Below are positions 8,585 through 16,383 of a stretch of DNA of 64,000 nucleotides, piece by piece. Where the stretch lies: positions 2,600,501 through 2,664,500 of the forward strand of contig JAUCFP010000006.1 of the NCBI GenBank assembly GCA_030348385.1, read 5' to 3'. A program made the position numbers and the translations under genes. This stretch comes from Cytobacillus sp. NJ13. GTDB lineage: Bacteria > Bacillota > Bacilli > Bacillales > Cytobacillaceae. The notes under the pieces were generated by a model. That model was not told the origin of the DNA. It did not search any database and saw nothing but the letters and a program-made list of their open reading frames with translations. Each line of letters opens with the position of its first letter. Within the stretch, counting starts at the first letter, position 1.

Positions 8585-9898
8585 CTACCTATTTTGCACT
8601 AATTCCCTGCTGTCCGCATACTGATAGTCTGCCCCTGGTCTCGGAAGCATTATGCTAAAGGCGGAAGCCAGGACAAGAAGAACGATGGACGCAATGAAAG
8701 AACTGTCATAGCTCCCTGTCAGATCAAATATGACACCAGGGACGAAGGAACCGAGAGCAGAACCCAGCTGATGGCTCAAATATATCCAGCCAATCACGGC
8801 TCCGGCGGAAAGATGCCTGAAATATTCCGCAGCCAGTTTCATGGTCGGCGCGACAGTGGCAAAATTGACAATCCCAAAGCTGATGGCAAACAGAATTAAC
8901 AGATGGGATTGAGTGACAAAAAAGCCAAACAGGGAAGCATCATTCACGATGATGAGCAGCAGAACAATGGTCAGGGCCCGCACTCCATAGAGAAAGGCAA
9001 GAATCCTTCTGCAATTCCACCTATCTGCGAGGAACCCGGATACGACTGTGCCGAGAATATTAAAGCCGGCCAGCAGACTGACAGCGGCTCCGGTAACGCC
9101 AGGCGTAAATCCGCAATACTGGGCAAAGGGAATCAGATGCGTATCCATCAGGCCTGTAGTGGTGACGCCGCATACGAAAAACGGGAGCATGAGAAACAGG
9201 AATTCTTTTCGCTTCAAGAGCTGGAATATAGATAGTGTTCCTTTTGGTGCTTCCTTTTTACCTTGCTTCCCCTTCTCATTATCACTCACTTTTGCTCCAT
9301 AAGCCTCGATATGCAGATCAGCCGGGTTCGAACGGATAAAGAGCAGAAGAAGCGGAAAAATGAATACAATCAAAAAGCAGCCGAGCACGAGCACGGTTGT
9401 CTTCCAGCCCAGCTGGTCAATTAGGAATAAGGATAGCGGGACGAGAATTAGCTGGCCTGCGGCTGTGCCTGCAGACATCAGTCCCATGGCCATACCCTTT
9501 TTATCGGCAAACCAGGTCGCCACTGCCATCGTTCCCGCTACATTGGATGCACCTCCAAAGCCAACAGAGGCGATTACACCGTAGATGATCATCAGCTGAA
9601 CAGCATTAGTGGTAAAAAAGGTCAGAAGTGTTGAGAAACCAATCACCAAAATGCTGCAGGACAGAATATAGCGAATGCCATATTTATCAATCAGCCTGCC
9701 AACATACGGCTGTGAAATGGCAAAAACAATATAGCTGACAAAGGCAATGAAGGATATGACGCTGCGATTCGCTGAAAACTCATGCTCCCATGGAGCCATA
9801 AACGCCCCGAATGACAAACGTACCCCCTGTGCAGCCAGCAACGCCAAAAACGTCAATATTAAAATAATCCACGCATAATGAACCTTTAAGCGCTTCAC
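8585..9898 (-). CDS. MFS transporter (monocarboxylate/oxalate-formate antiporter-like)
   Basis: This protein has twelve predicted helices and the MFS loop motif GRLIDKYGIRY between helices 2 and 3. Its sequence is closest in feel to the OFA/monocarboxylate porter group (VSGFLADRWNCRR in the second half). It would move a small organic anion across the cytoplasmic membrane; the substrate is not known. I choose GTG 9898 as the start, with AAGAAGG eight bases upstream. The longest frame begins at GTG 9928, but those codons lie inside a 49-bp hairpin repeat, so they are probably 5' leader. A stop for transcription is not obvious downstream. Confidence 0.8.
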   Translation of the reverse strand: MKRLKVHYAWIILILTFLALLAAQGVRLSFGAFMAPWEHEFSANRSVISFIAFVSYIVFAISQPYVGRLIDKYGIRYILSCSILVIGFSTLLTFFTTNAVQLMIIYGVIASVGFGGASNVAGTMAVATWFADKKGMAMGLMSAGTAAGQLILVPLSLFLIDQLGWKTTVLVLGCFLIVFIFPLLLLFIRSNPADLHIEAYGAKVSDNEKGKQGKKEAPKGTLSIFQLLKRKEFLFLMLPFFVCGVTTTGLMDTHLIPFAQYCGFTPGVTGAAVSLLAGFNILGTVVSGFLADRWNCRRILAFLYGVRALTIVLLLIIVNDASLFGFFVTQSHLLILFAISFGIVNFATVAPTMKLAAEYFRHLSAGAVIGWIYLSHQLGSALGSFVPGVIFDLTGSYDSSFIASIVLLVLASAFSIMLPRPGADYQYADSRELVQNR

Positions 9899-9917
9899 GA
9901 TGTGAACCTTCTTTCCG

Positions 9918-9966
9918 GTGACAGGCACCTATACCAGTTTGCTTAAGTGGTATAGGTGCCTGTCAC
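9918..9966. repeat. 49-bp hairpin repeat, copy 1
   Basis: Two perfect 19-base arms, beginning GTGACAGGCACC and ending GGTGCCTGTCAC, flank an 11-base loop GTTTGCTTAAG. Six T follow. The same layout recurs at 15029 and 16327. This copy sits in the leader of the MFS gene, with its left arm within 20 bases of the chosen start codon. Confidence 0.9.
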
Positions 9967-10051
9967 TTTTTTAAGAATAATCATACCATATAATTTTTAT
10001 AACTTTCTAAATTTTGTCTGTTTTACGCTATTATTCAACAATTTACCTTTC

Positions 10052-10067
10052 AATCAAACGTTTGATT
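10052..10067. promoter_or_regulatory. 16-bp perfect palindrome, TetR-operator-like
   Basis: AATCAAACGTTTGATT is a perfect palindrome in the intergenic region between the MFS gene and dctP, both on the minus strand. It is about 150 bases upstream of the MFS start. TCAAACGTTTGA-like sites are typical of TetR-family regulators, but no TetR gene is in the window. Confidence 0.5.
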
Positions 10068-10164
10068 AAAAGGTCAGACAATCCTTCTTATACTTGATTT
10101 TTTCCCGGGAAATAGGTGCAGGAATTGTCGGGGAACAGCAAAGCCCTTTCGACAATATATGATT

Positions 10165-10194
10165 AAAGGCCATTCCCTTTTGAGAATGGCCTTT
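10165..10194. terminator. Terminator after dctP
   Basis: AAAGGCCATTC and GAATGGCCTTT form an eleven-base stem around CCTTTT, just after the dctP stop at 10200. Confidence 0.75.
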
Positions 10195-10199
10195 ACCTT

Positions 10200-11489
10200 T
10201 TATACAGCCTGTTTTTGCTGCTCCTGCTTCATTAATTTCATTTCACTAATGGCTTTCTTAGCCTTATTTTCATCAAATTCATTTTCGCTCTTTGCTACAA
10301 CCATCGTTGCGATTCCGTTTCCAATCAGGTTCACGATGGCTCTTCCTTCACTCATGAAGCGGTCTACACCAAGAAGAAGAGCCAATCCTTCCAGAGGAAT
10401 AACCTGAAGGGCGGCAAGCGTCGATGCCAATACGATAAATCCGCTGCCTGTTACACCAGCGGCACCTTTTGAAGTCAGCATGAGCACTAATAGAATAGTA
10501 ACCTGCTGGCCGATTGTCAGATCCACTCCGAACACTTGCGCAAGGAAGACAACCGCCATGGACAGGTAGATGGATGTACCGTCCAGGTTAAAGGAGTAAC
10601 CTGTTGGAATAACCAGACCTACAACCGATTTCGAGCAGCCGATGCGCTCCATTTTATCCATCATTCTCGGAAGCACTGATTCTGATGAACTTGTGCCTAA
10701 GACGATTAAAATTTCATCTTTGATGAACTTCAGATAATTCCATAAGCTGAATCCGTACATTTTGCAGATAATATTTAAAACAACAAAGATAAATAAGAAC
10801 ATTGTAACGTACACGGAAATCATCAGTTTCCCAAGCGGAACAAGGGATGCCAGGCCGAAATGTCCGATTGTATAGGCCATCGCTCCAAATGCTCCAAGCG
10901 GGGCTGCCTTCATTACATAGCCGATGATTTTAAAGAAGACTAATGATAGCTTATCCAAAAATTCAATGACGATTTTGCCCTTTTCACCAAGAGCGGCCAG
11001 ACCGACACCAAAAAGAATAGAAAAGAATAATACCTGCAAAATATCCCCTTTTGCAAAGGCATCCACCATGTTGGAAGGAACAATATGCGTCACAAACTCA
11101 ATCCAATTGATGCCCTCTCCCCCATTGGCCGTATACTGTGAAACATCTCCTTTTTCCAACTCATTAAAGTTCAGGCCTGCACCTGGTTTAATGACATTAA
11201 CGACGATCAGACCGATCATTAAAGCAAGTGTAGTAACAACCTCAAAATAGATGAACGCTTTGCCGCCAACCTTGCCGACTTTTTTCATATCACCCATTTT
11301 GGCGATTCCAAGGACGATGGTCAGGAAAATAATCGGGGCGATGACCATTTTGACTGCGTTGATGAAGGTGTCGCCTACCGGCTTCATCTCTTTTCCGACT
11401 TCCGGCCAAATCAGACCGACCATAACACCGATAAAAATAGCCGTTAACACCTGAAAGGTTAAATTCTTATAAATCCGCTGCTTCTTCAC
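10200..11489 (-). CDS. dctP: C4-dicarboxylate:cation symporter (DctP/DctA type)
   Basis: The 429-residue protein belongs to the dicarboxylate/amino acid:cation symporter family. It has eight helices and two hairpins; the serine-rich hairpin reads GTSSSESVLPRMM, and the NLDGTSIY substrate and ion-binding motif follows. Such carriers take up succinate, fumarate and malate with protons or sodium. The start is GTG 11489 with AAGGAGATG upstream. It lies next to the response regulator and kinase genes of a Dct system and has a perfect cre match 44 bases upstream, so induction by dicarboxylate and repression by CcpA on preferred sugars are likely. Confidence 0.9.
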   Translation of the reverse strand: MKKQRIYKNLTFQVLTAIFIGVMVGLIWPEVGKEMKPVGDTFINAVKMVIAPIIFLTIVLGIAKMGDMKKVGKVGGKAFIYFEVVTTLALMIGLIVVNVIKPGAGLNFNELEKGDVSQYTANGGEGINWIEFVTHIVPSNMVDAFAKGDILQVLFFSILFGVGLAALGEKGKIVIEFLDKLSLVFFKIIGYVMKAAPLGAFGAMAYTIGHFGLASLVPLGKLMISVYVTMFLFIFVVLNIICKMYGFSLWNYLKFIKDEILIVLGTSSSESVLPRMMDKMERIGCSKSVVGLVIPTGYSFNLDGTSIYLSMAVVFLAQVFGVDLTIGQQVTILLVLMLTSKGAAGVTGSGFIVLASTLAALQVIPLEGLALLLGVDRFMSEGRAIVNLIGNGIATMVVAKSENEFDENKAKKAISEMKLMKQEQQKQAV

Positions 11490-11532
11490 TTTTATCTCAT
11501 CTCCTTTTTCTAACTATTCATTCTATTAGAAA

Positions 11533-11546
11533 TGATAGCGTTTTCA
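11533..11546 (-). promoter_or_regulatory. CcpA cre site upstream of dctP
   Basis: On the minus strand the sequence TGAAAACGCTATCA matches every fixed position of the Bacillus cre consensus TGWAANCGNTNWCA. It lies 44 bases before the dctP start codon, within or just after the promoter region, a placement expected for catabolite repression. Confidence 0.75.
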
Positions 11547-11610
11547 GATAAAAGCGAGAAGTTTATGGTCATAACGGATGTTTTGTTCATTTTGGTCTCA
11601 AGGAATGAAA

Positions 11611-12297
11611 CTAAACAATGACATACCGATTGACAGGCCTGCCTACTCCTCCGTACTGCACATCCAGCCGGATCGCACCGCTTTTTTCAAGGTAATCAAG
11701 ATAGCGGCGGGCGGTTACTCTGGCAATGCCGATGCCGTTGGCAACTTCTTCGGCAGAGCGGGGTTCGGTCTGATGCTGCAAAAAGGAGGTAATTTCATTT
11801 AAGGTGAATTCATTCAGCCCTTTTGGCAGAATGTTTGCTTCTTTCTTCGCCTGCCTGGCATAAATCAGGGCATCGAGCTGCTCCTGTGACAATGTGCCTG
11901 ATTCCTTCAGGCTCTCTCTGTAATGGCGGTACTTTTCGAGAGCCTGCTGAATCCTGTTCAGCTTAAAGGGCTTGATAATATAATCCCTGGCTCCATTTTG
12001 AAGCATCAGCTTGATGGTTTCCTTATCCTTCGCAGCGGAAACGACGATGACATCAGAATCAAGGTGCTGCTTTCTGAATTCCTGCAGGGTTTGAATGCCA
12101 TCTTTTTTTGGCATAAAAATATCTAAAATAACCAGGTCAGGCTTCAGTTTTTTCGCAAGGCTGATGCCTTCCTCCCCATTTCCTGCTGCCGCAATGATCT
12201 TAAATCCATCCACACTTGCAATGAATTCTCTATTAACTTCCTGGACCATTGGGTCATCTTCAATCAGCAGCACACTGATTTCTTCTTTAACCGCCAT
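11611..12297 (-). CDS. dctR: Response regulator of the CitB/DctR family
   Basis: This regulator has a receiver domain (about residues 5-122) with acidic pocket LLIEDDPM, phosphorylated Asp in LVILDIFMPKKDG, and the KPFKL lysine. A C-terminal winged helix carries ARVTARRYLDYLEKSG as the recognition region. It is paired with the overlapping kinase gene (11 bp) and would activate dctP when dicarboxylate is present, as DctR does in B. subtilis. The ATG at 12297 (MAVKEE) is preferred to the one 54 bases earlier because GGAGGGAGAAG precedes it. No HTH feature unlike the family is seen. Confidence 0.9.
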   Translation of the reverse strand: MAVKEEISVLLIEDDPMVQEVNREFIASVDGFKIIAAAGNGEEGISLAKKLKPDLVILDIFMPKKDGIQTLQEFRKQHLDSDVIVVSAAKDKETIKLMLQNGARDYIIKPFKLNRIQQALEKYRHYRESLKESGTLSQEQLDALIYARQAKKEANILPKGLNEFTLNEITSFLQHQTEPRSAEEVANGIGIARVTARRYLDYLEKSGAIRLDVQYGGVGRPVNRYVIV

Positions 12298-13888
12298 ATG
12301 CTTCTCCCTCCGCTTCCATTGGAAAAGTGATCGTAAAGGAAGTTCCTTCATCCCGGCCAGTTGAAACCTCGATCACTCCTCCTCCTTTTTCTGTAATTTG
12401 TTTGACAAGGTAAAGCCCATAGCCTGTCCCGCCTGATTTATTGGCGGTAAATCCTTTTTCATATAGCTTCGGCAAAAACGCTTCCTCTATCCCGCTGCCG
12501 TTATCTTCCACCAGGACCGCACAAATCTCATCCGTCTGTTCAATGCTGATATCAATTTTTCGATCTTCACGTTCACTATGCTCAAAAGCCCCGAAAGCAT
12601 TCTCAATCAGATTGCCCAGCAGCAAAACAAAGTCATGGTGATCCAGGCGGTTTGGAAACTCCTCCAGATTGCTGTTTGGGTCGATGACCACCGTGATGCC
12701 CAATTCCTTTCCGCGCCGCACTTTACTTAATAATAGACCTGCAATGGCATCGTTCCTGATTTTATCGCTGAGAAAATTCGAGAGGCTTTCCTGCTCTTCA
12801 GACGCATCGAACGTCAGCTTTAATGCTTTGTCTGCTTTCCCGAGCTGGATTAATCCGGCAATGGTGTGAAGCTTGTTCATATGTTCATGGTTCTGCACCC
12901 TCAGCGCCTCTACAAAGCTTTTTACACCGGTCAGCTCTTCGGCTAGCTTCGTGACTTCCGTGCGGTCCTGGAAAATAGCTACCGCTCCGATCATTTCGCT
13001 GTCTTTCCGGATGGGAATTCTGGTGCTTAATATGACCTTGCCGCTTACAATGATTTGTTCGTTATAGACCGCACGGCTGCGCTCCACTATTTCAGGAAGC
13101 CTGGTGTCTTTTAAAACAGATCTGATTTTTTTGCCTGCGACATCGCCAGTCACATTAAAAATTTTCTTTGCTTTTTCATTGAAAATCGTAATGTTTTCCT
13201 GGTTATCGATCGCGATTACGCCTTCATTGATCGAATGGAACGTGGCTGTCCTTTCCTCCAGCATCCGTTTTATTTCATGGGGCTCCAGCTGGAACATCTG
13301 CTTTTTAATATGATTGGCAAGCATTAAAGAGCCGATCAGCCCAAATATGAGTGTCAGCAGGACAATAATGCTGATTTCATCTGCCAGATCAGCGATAATC
13401 TCCGTAATCGAAGGGATCTTATTGCCGACAACAACCACACCGATTTGATTGAGGCTTTCATCTTTAATCGGGATGAATGCGCGGATAAAGGTACCGACGT
13501 CTCCCTCTGCCTTGGAAAAATAAATATGCTCGGCAAAAGCCGGTTTCTCATCCTCTCCTGTAGATGGCTGGCCGATCAGTTCCCTGACCGGATGGGAATA
13601 GCGGATACGCTCCATATTCATGATCACGATATAGTCTGTTTCATTAATGATCCGGATTTCCTCTGCGACATTGTTAACCGCCTTCCAGCCCTGCGGCTGC
13701 AGGATTCCTTTTTTCACATCTGACAGCTCTGCCACCGTTCTGGCTGTATTCATTGAACGTATCCTCAGTTCTTTTTCTTCCTGCTCCTGGATGTTAGCAA
13801 TAACGACCATTCCGCCAATCAATAAAGAAAAAATAACGACTGCATAAGATAGGATGGTAATCTTCCAGCGGATGGGCATTTGATTCAC
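12287..13888 (-). CDS. dctS: Sensor histidine kinase of the CitA/DctS family
   Basis: The 533-residue kinase has an N-terminal membrane helix (about residues 9-31), an extracytoplasmic Cache/PAS-like sensor domain (about 35-172), and a second helix (about 175-195). A cytoplasmic PAS domain (about 212-320) follows, then the short dimerisation helix NHEHMNKLHTIAGL with the phosphorylated His, and an ATPase domain with LIENAFGAF, EDNGSGIEE and GTGYGLYL. This order is that of CitA/DcuS/DctS kinases, which bind citrate or C4-dicarboxylates outside the cell. It overlaps dctR and is divergent from dctB. GTG 13888 has GGGAGGTG upstream. Confidence 0.9.
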   Translation of the reverse strand: MNQMPIRWKITILSYAVVIFSLLIGGMVVIANIQEQEEKELRIRSMNTARTVAELSDVKKGILQPQGWKAVNNVAEEIRIINETDYIVIMNMERIRYSHPVRELIGQPSTGEDEKPAFAEHIYFSKAEGDVGTFIRAFIPIKDESLNQIGVVVVGNKIPSITEIIADLADEISIIVLLTLIFGLIGSLMLANHIKKQMFQLEPHEIKRMLEERTATFHSINEGVIAIDNQENITIFNEKAKKIFNVTGDVAGKKIRSVLKDTRLPEIVERSRAVYNEQIIVSGKVILSTRIPIRKDSEMIGAVAIFQDRTEVTKLAEELTGVKSFVEALRVQNHEHMNKLHTIAGLIQLGKADKALKLTFDASEEQESLSNFLSDKIRNDAIAGLLLSKVRRGKELGITVVIDPNSNLEEFPNRLDHHDFVLLLGNLIENAFGAFEHSEREDRKIDISIEQTDEICAVLVEDNGSGIEEAFLPKLYEKGFTANKSGGTGYGLYLVKQITEKGGGVIEVSTGRDEGTSFTITFPMEAEGEAYGG

Positions 13889-13968
13889 AAGGGCACCTCC
13901 CTTCTGTCTTTACGGATAGAATTCTTGTAAGTATGATAACATTAATAGTTTTAAAAAGGAGGATTCAA

Positions 13969-15024
13969 ATGAAAAGCGCCGCAGGCTATATTCTCCTTGC
14001 CGGTATGGTTTTGCTGCTGGCTGGCTTCTTTGGCTATCAAAGCTTTTTTCCGAGGGATGCGATTCCCTATGATGATGACCAGGAAGGGCTCAAGAATCAA
14101 ATTGTCTTCAAGTTCAGCCATGTGGTGGCTGAAAATACGCCGAAGGGCCTTGCCGCCCAAAAGTTTGCAGAGCTTGTCGCCGAAAAGTCGAATGGCCATA
14201 TTAAAATAGAAGTGTTTCCAAACGGCAGTCTCTATTCTGATATTGAAGAAATTAATGCTCTTAAAGAAGGCCAGGTTCACTTTATTGCCCCCTCCACATC
14301 CAAGCTTGGCATGCTTTCACCGCAATGGGGAGTGCTTGATCTGCCTTTTGCGTTCCCTTCGCGTGAAGCTGCTCTTGAAGGCCTGAACGGGAATATCGGC
14401 CAGCAGCTGCTGAGATCCTTGCAGGGGGACGGCATTAAAGGGCTCGCCCACTGGCCAAATGGATTTAAGCAGATCACTTCAAATCAGGGTCCTATCCAAA
14501 AACCAGGGAATCTGAAAGGGCAATCCTTCCGAATCATGCAAAGTGATGTGATATCGGCACAATTCAGCCGCCTGAAGGCAAAGGCTGTTCAGGATTCATT
14601 CAATTCCACTTATAAACTCCTGGAAGAAGGCGATGTGGATGGTGAAGAAAACACCATTTCCAACATCTACTCAAAGAAATTTTATAACCTGCAAAAGCAT
14701 ATGACAATCAGCAATCATGGCTATCTTGGATATGCGGTGATGATGAGCGAGAAGGTCTGGAATGAGCAGACAGAGGAAACAAAGAAGATTCTGCTCGAGG
14801 CTATGGAAGAAACAACCGCTTGGAACAGCCGGATGGCTTTTGAAATGAACGAAGAACTGCTTGAAAAAATCAGGCAGAATTCCTCCATTCAAATCCATGT
14901 ACTCTCATCTAAAGAAAAACAGGAATGGCAGGCTGAGCTGGATCCTGTCTATGAAGACTTTTCGCAGGAAATCGGAAAGAATCTTGTGGAAGAGATGAAG
15001 GAGCTGCGGGCTAAATATGAATAA
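13969..15024 (+). CDS. dctB: TRAP-type C4-dicarboxylate-binding protein, likely co-sensor
   Basis: This 351-residue protein belongs to the DctP-type TRAP solute-binding family. A long N-terminal hydrophobic segment (about residues 5-25) precedes the binding domain, which has KFSHVVAENTPKGLAAQKFAE and EVFPNGSLY near its start, and the ARG-type ligand site region SFRIMQSDV in the middle. No lipobox Cys is present, so it is probably held by an uncleaved anchor. No TRAP membrane subunits are next to it. It lies divergent from dctS, and the equivalent DctB of B. subtilis helps DctS sense dicarboxylates, which is the likely role here. ATG 13969 has AAAAAGGAGG at good spacing. Confidence 0.85.
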   Translation: MKSAAGYILLAGMVLLLAGFFGYQSFFPRDAIPYDDDQEGLKNQIVFKFSHVVAENTPKGLAAQKFAELVAEKSNGHIKIEVFPNGSLYSDIEEINALKEGQVHFIAPSTSKLGMLSPQWGVLDLPFAFPSREAALEGLNGNIGQQLLRSLQGDGIKGLAHWPNGFKQITSNQGPIQKPGNLKGQSFRIMQSDVISAQFSRLKAKAVQDSFNSTYKLLEEGDVDGEENTISNIYSKKFYNLQKHMTISNHGYLGYAVMMSEKVWNEQTEETKKILLEAMEETTAWNSRMAFEMNEELLEKIRQNSSIQIHVLSSKEKQEWQAELDPVYEDFSQEIGKNLVEEMKELRAKYE

Positions 15025-15028
15025 AAAG

Positions 15029-15077
15029 GTGACAGGCACCTATACCAGTTAGCCCAAGTGGTATAGGTGCCTGTCAC
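15029..15077. repeat. 49-bp hairpin repeat, copy 2
   Basis: Same 19-base perfect arms as copy 1 (GTGACAGGCACC... and ...GGTGCCTGTCAC) with loop GTTAGCCCAAG. It fills the whole gap between the convergent dctB and methyltransferase genes and may act as their terminator; T-rich sequence follows at 15081. Confidence 0.9.
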
Positions 15078-15083
15078 CCATTT

Positions 15084-16277
15084 TTACAGCTTCTGTATGA
15101 ATGCTACTTTAAGGTAGTCTCCTTCTTTGAATTCCTTAATGGTGCGGAAATCTTCAGGAAGGGAGAATTCTTCAAGAATTTTGTAGCGGTCACCTGTTTG
15201 GGCGAACGCTTTTTTGATAAAGTCTTTGAATTTTTTCATGTTGAATGTGCTGCAGTTTGATGATGCCACAATGATTCCGTTCTTTTCTGTGATCTGAATG
15301 GCCTGCGCGAGCAGTTCCGGGTAATCTTTTCTGGCGCTGAATGTATGCTTTTTGGAACGGGCAAAGCTTGGAGGGTCAAGAATGACCATATCAAATTTCA
15401 GCTGCTTCCGAACGGCGTATTTGAAGTAGTTGAACACATCTTCCACAATGATATCCTGTGCCTCAAAATCAATGCCGTTGACGCTGAACATTTCGATGGT
15501 CTTGCTTTTGCTGCGGTTGGCAAGGTCGACACTGGTTGTTTTCACTGCTCCCCCTAATGCGGCAGCCGCTGAAAAAGCGCCTGTATATGAGAACGTGTTC
15601 AGTACCGTTTTTCCTTCCGCATACTTGTCCCTGATCGTCTTCCGGACATGCCTCTGGTCAAGGAATACGCCTACCATGGCGCCATCATTCAGATAAATGG
15701 GAAAGCTGATTCCATTCTCCTTCACCATCAGCGGAAAAGATGCCCGTTCTCCTGTAGCAAAATCATCATCCTCTATATAGGTGCCTTTTACAGCAAACCG
15801 TTTCTTTTCATACAGGCCTTTTACATCAGCACTGTTCATCAATGCCTGAATCACCGTATCCCTGAAAGTGTAAACCCCTTCACTGTACCAGCTGATCACG
15901 TAAAAACCATCGTAATAATCAATCGTGATGCCTCCGATTCCGTCTCCTTCTCCATTAAAGACCCGAAAAGCGGTTGTTTCGGGGTCACGGAATAAAGCTT
16001 CCCGCCTTTTTAAAGCTTCTTTAAATTTCTTGGCAAAAAACGCTTCGTCGAAGGTTTCCTGAGGATTTCGTGAAAGAATCCATCCCCTCCCTTTATTCTG
16101 CTTTCCATAGTATCCTTTGCCGATAAACCGCCCGCTCTCATCAGCCAGTTCAATGACCGCCCCCTCTTCTATCCCCTTCGGAATCCGCTGCACCGACTCC
16201 TCCGTCACCAGCGGATAGCCATCCTTAAACCCATTCTTATATTTAGAAGCCGCGATCAATTTGATAGCTTTACTCAT
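15084..16277 (-). CDS. Class I SAM-dependent rRNA methyltransferase, RlmI/YwbD type
   Basis: This protein has an N-terminal PUA domain (about residues 5-80), a central EEHEE-like part with FRVFNGEGDGIGGITIDYYDG, and a C-terminal Rossmann methyltransferase domain. The latter has the SAM loop VLNTFSYTGAFSAAAA and the catalytic-type motif DMVILDPPSFARSK. E. coli RlmI, the best-known member, methylates a cytosine in 23S rRNA; the Bacillus YwbD-type target is probably similar. ATG 16277 with GGGTGG upstream is preferred to a TTG four codons earlier. The gene is a single unit bounded by two copies of the 49-bp hairpin. Confidence 0.9.
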   Translation of the reverse strand: MSKAIKLIAASKYKNGFKDGYPLVTEESVQRIPKGIEEGAVIELADESGRFIGKGYYGKQNKGRGWILSRNPQETFDEAFFAKKFKEALKRREALFRDPETTAFRVFNGEGDGIGGITIDYYDGFYVISWYSEGVYTFRDTVIQALMNSADVKGLYEKKRFAVKGTYIEDDDFATGERASFPLMVKENGISFPIYLNDGAMVGVFLDQRHVRKTIRDKYAEGKTVLNTFSYTGAFSAAAALGGAVKTTSVDLANRSKSKTIEMFSVNGIDFEAQDIIVEDVFNYFKYAVRKQLKFDMVILDPPSFARSKKHTFSARKDYPELLAQAIQITEKNGIIVASSNCSTFNMKKFKDFIKKAFAQTGDRYKILEEFSLPEDFRTIKEFKEGDYLKVAFIQKL

Positions 16278-16326
16278 ATTTCCACCCAATCATTTTGTTA
16301 GTATAGCTATCATTGTAACATTAAAA

Positions 16327-16375
16327 GTGCCAGGCACCTATACCAGCTGGGTGAAGTGGTATAGATGCCTGGCAC
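16327..16375. repeat. 49-bp hairpin repeat, copy 3, with paired base change
   Basis: Arms begin GTGCCAGGCACC and end GATGCCTGGCAC around the loop GCTGGGTGAAG. Compared with copies 1 and 2, the fourth base of the left arm and its partner in the right arm have both changed (A-T to C-G), which keeps the stem. One arm base (G to A in the right arm) gives a wobble in a minus-strand transcript. It lies between the methyltransferase and CoA-transferase genes. Confidence 0.9.
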
Positions 16376-16383
16376 TAGACGCT

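Noticed and set aside
13933..15024. Longer start of DctB at 13933
   Set aside because: AAAAAGGAGG sits in front of ATG 13969; the upstream start has none.
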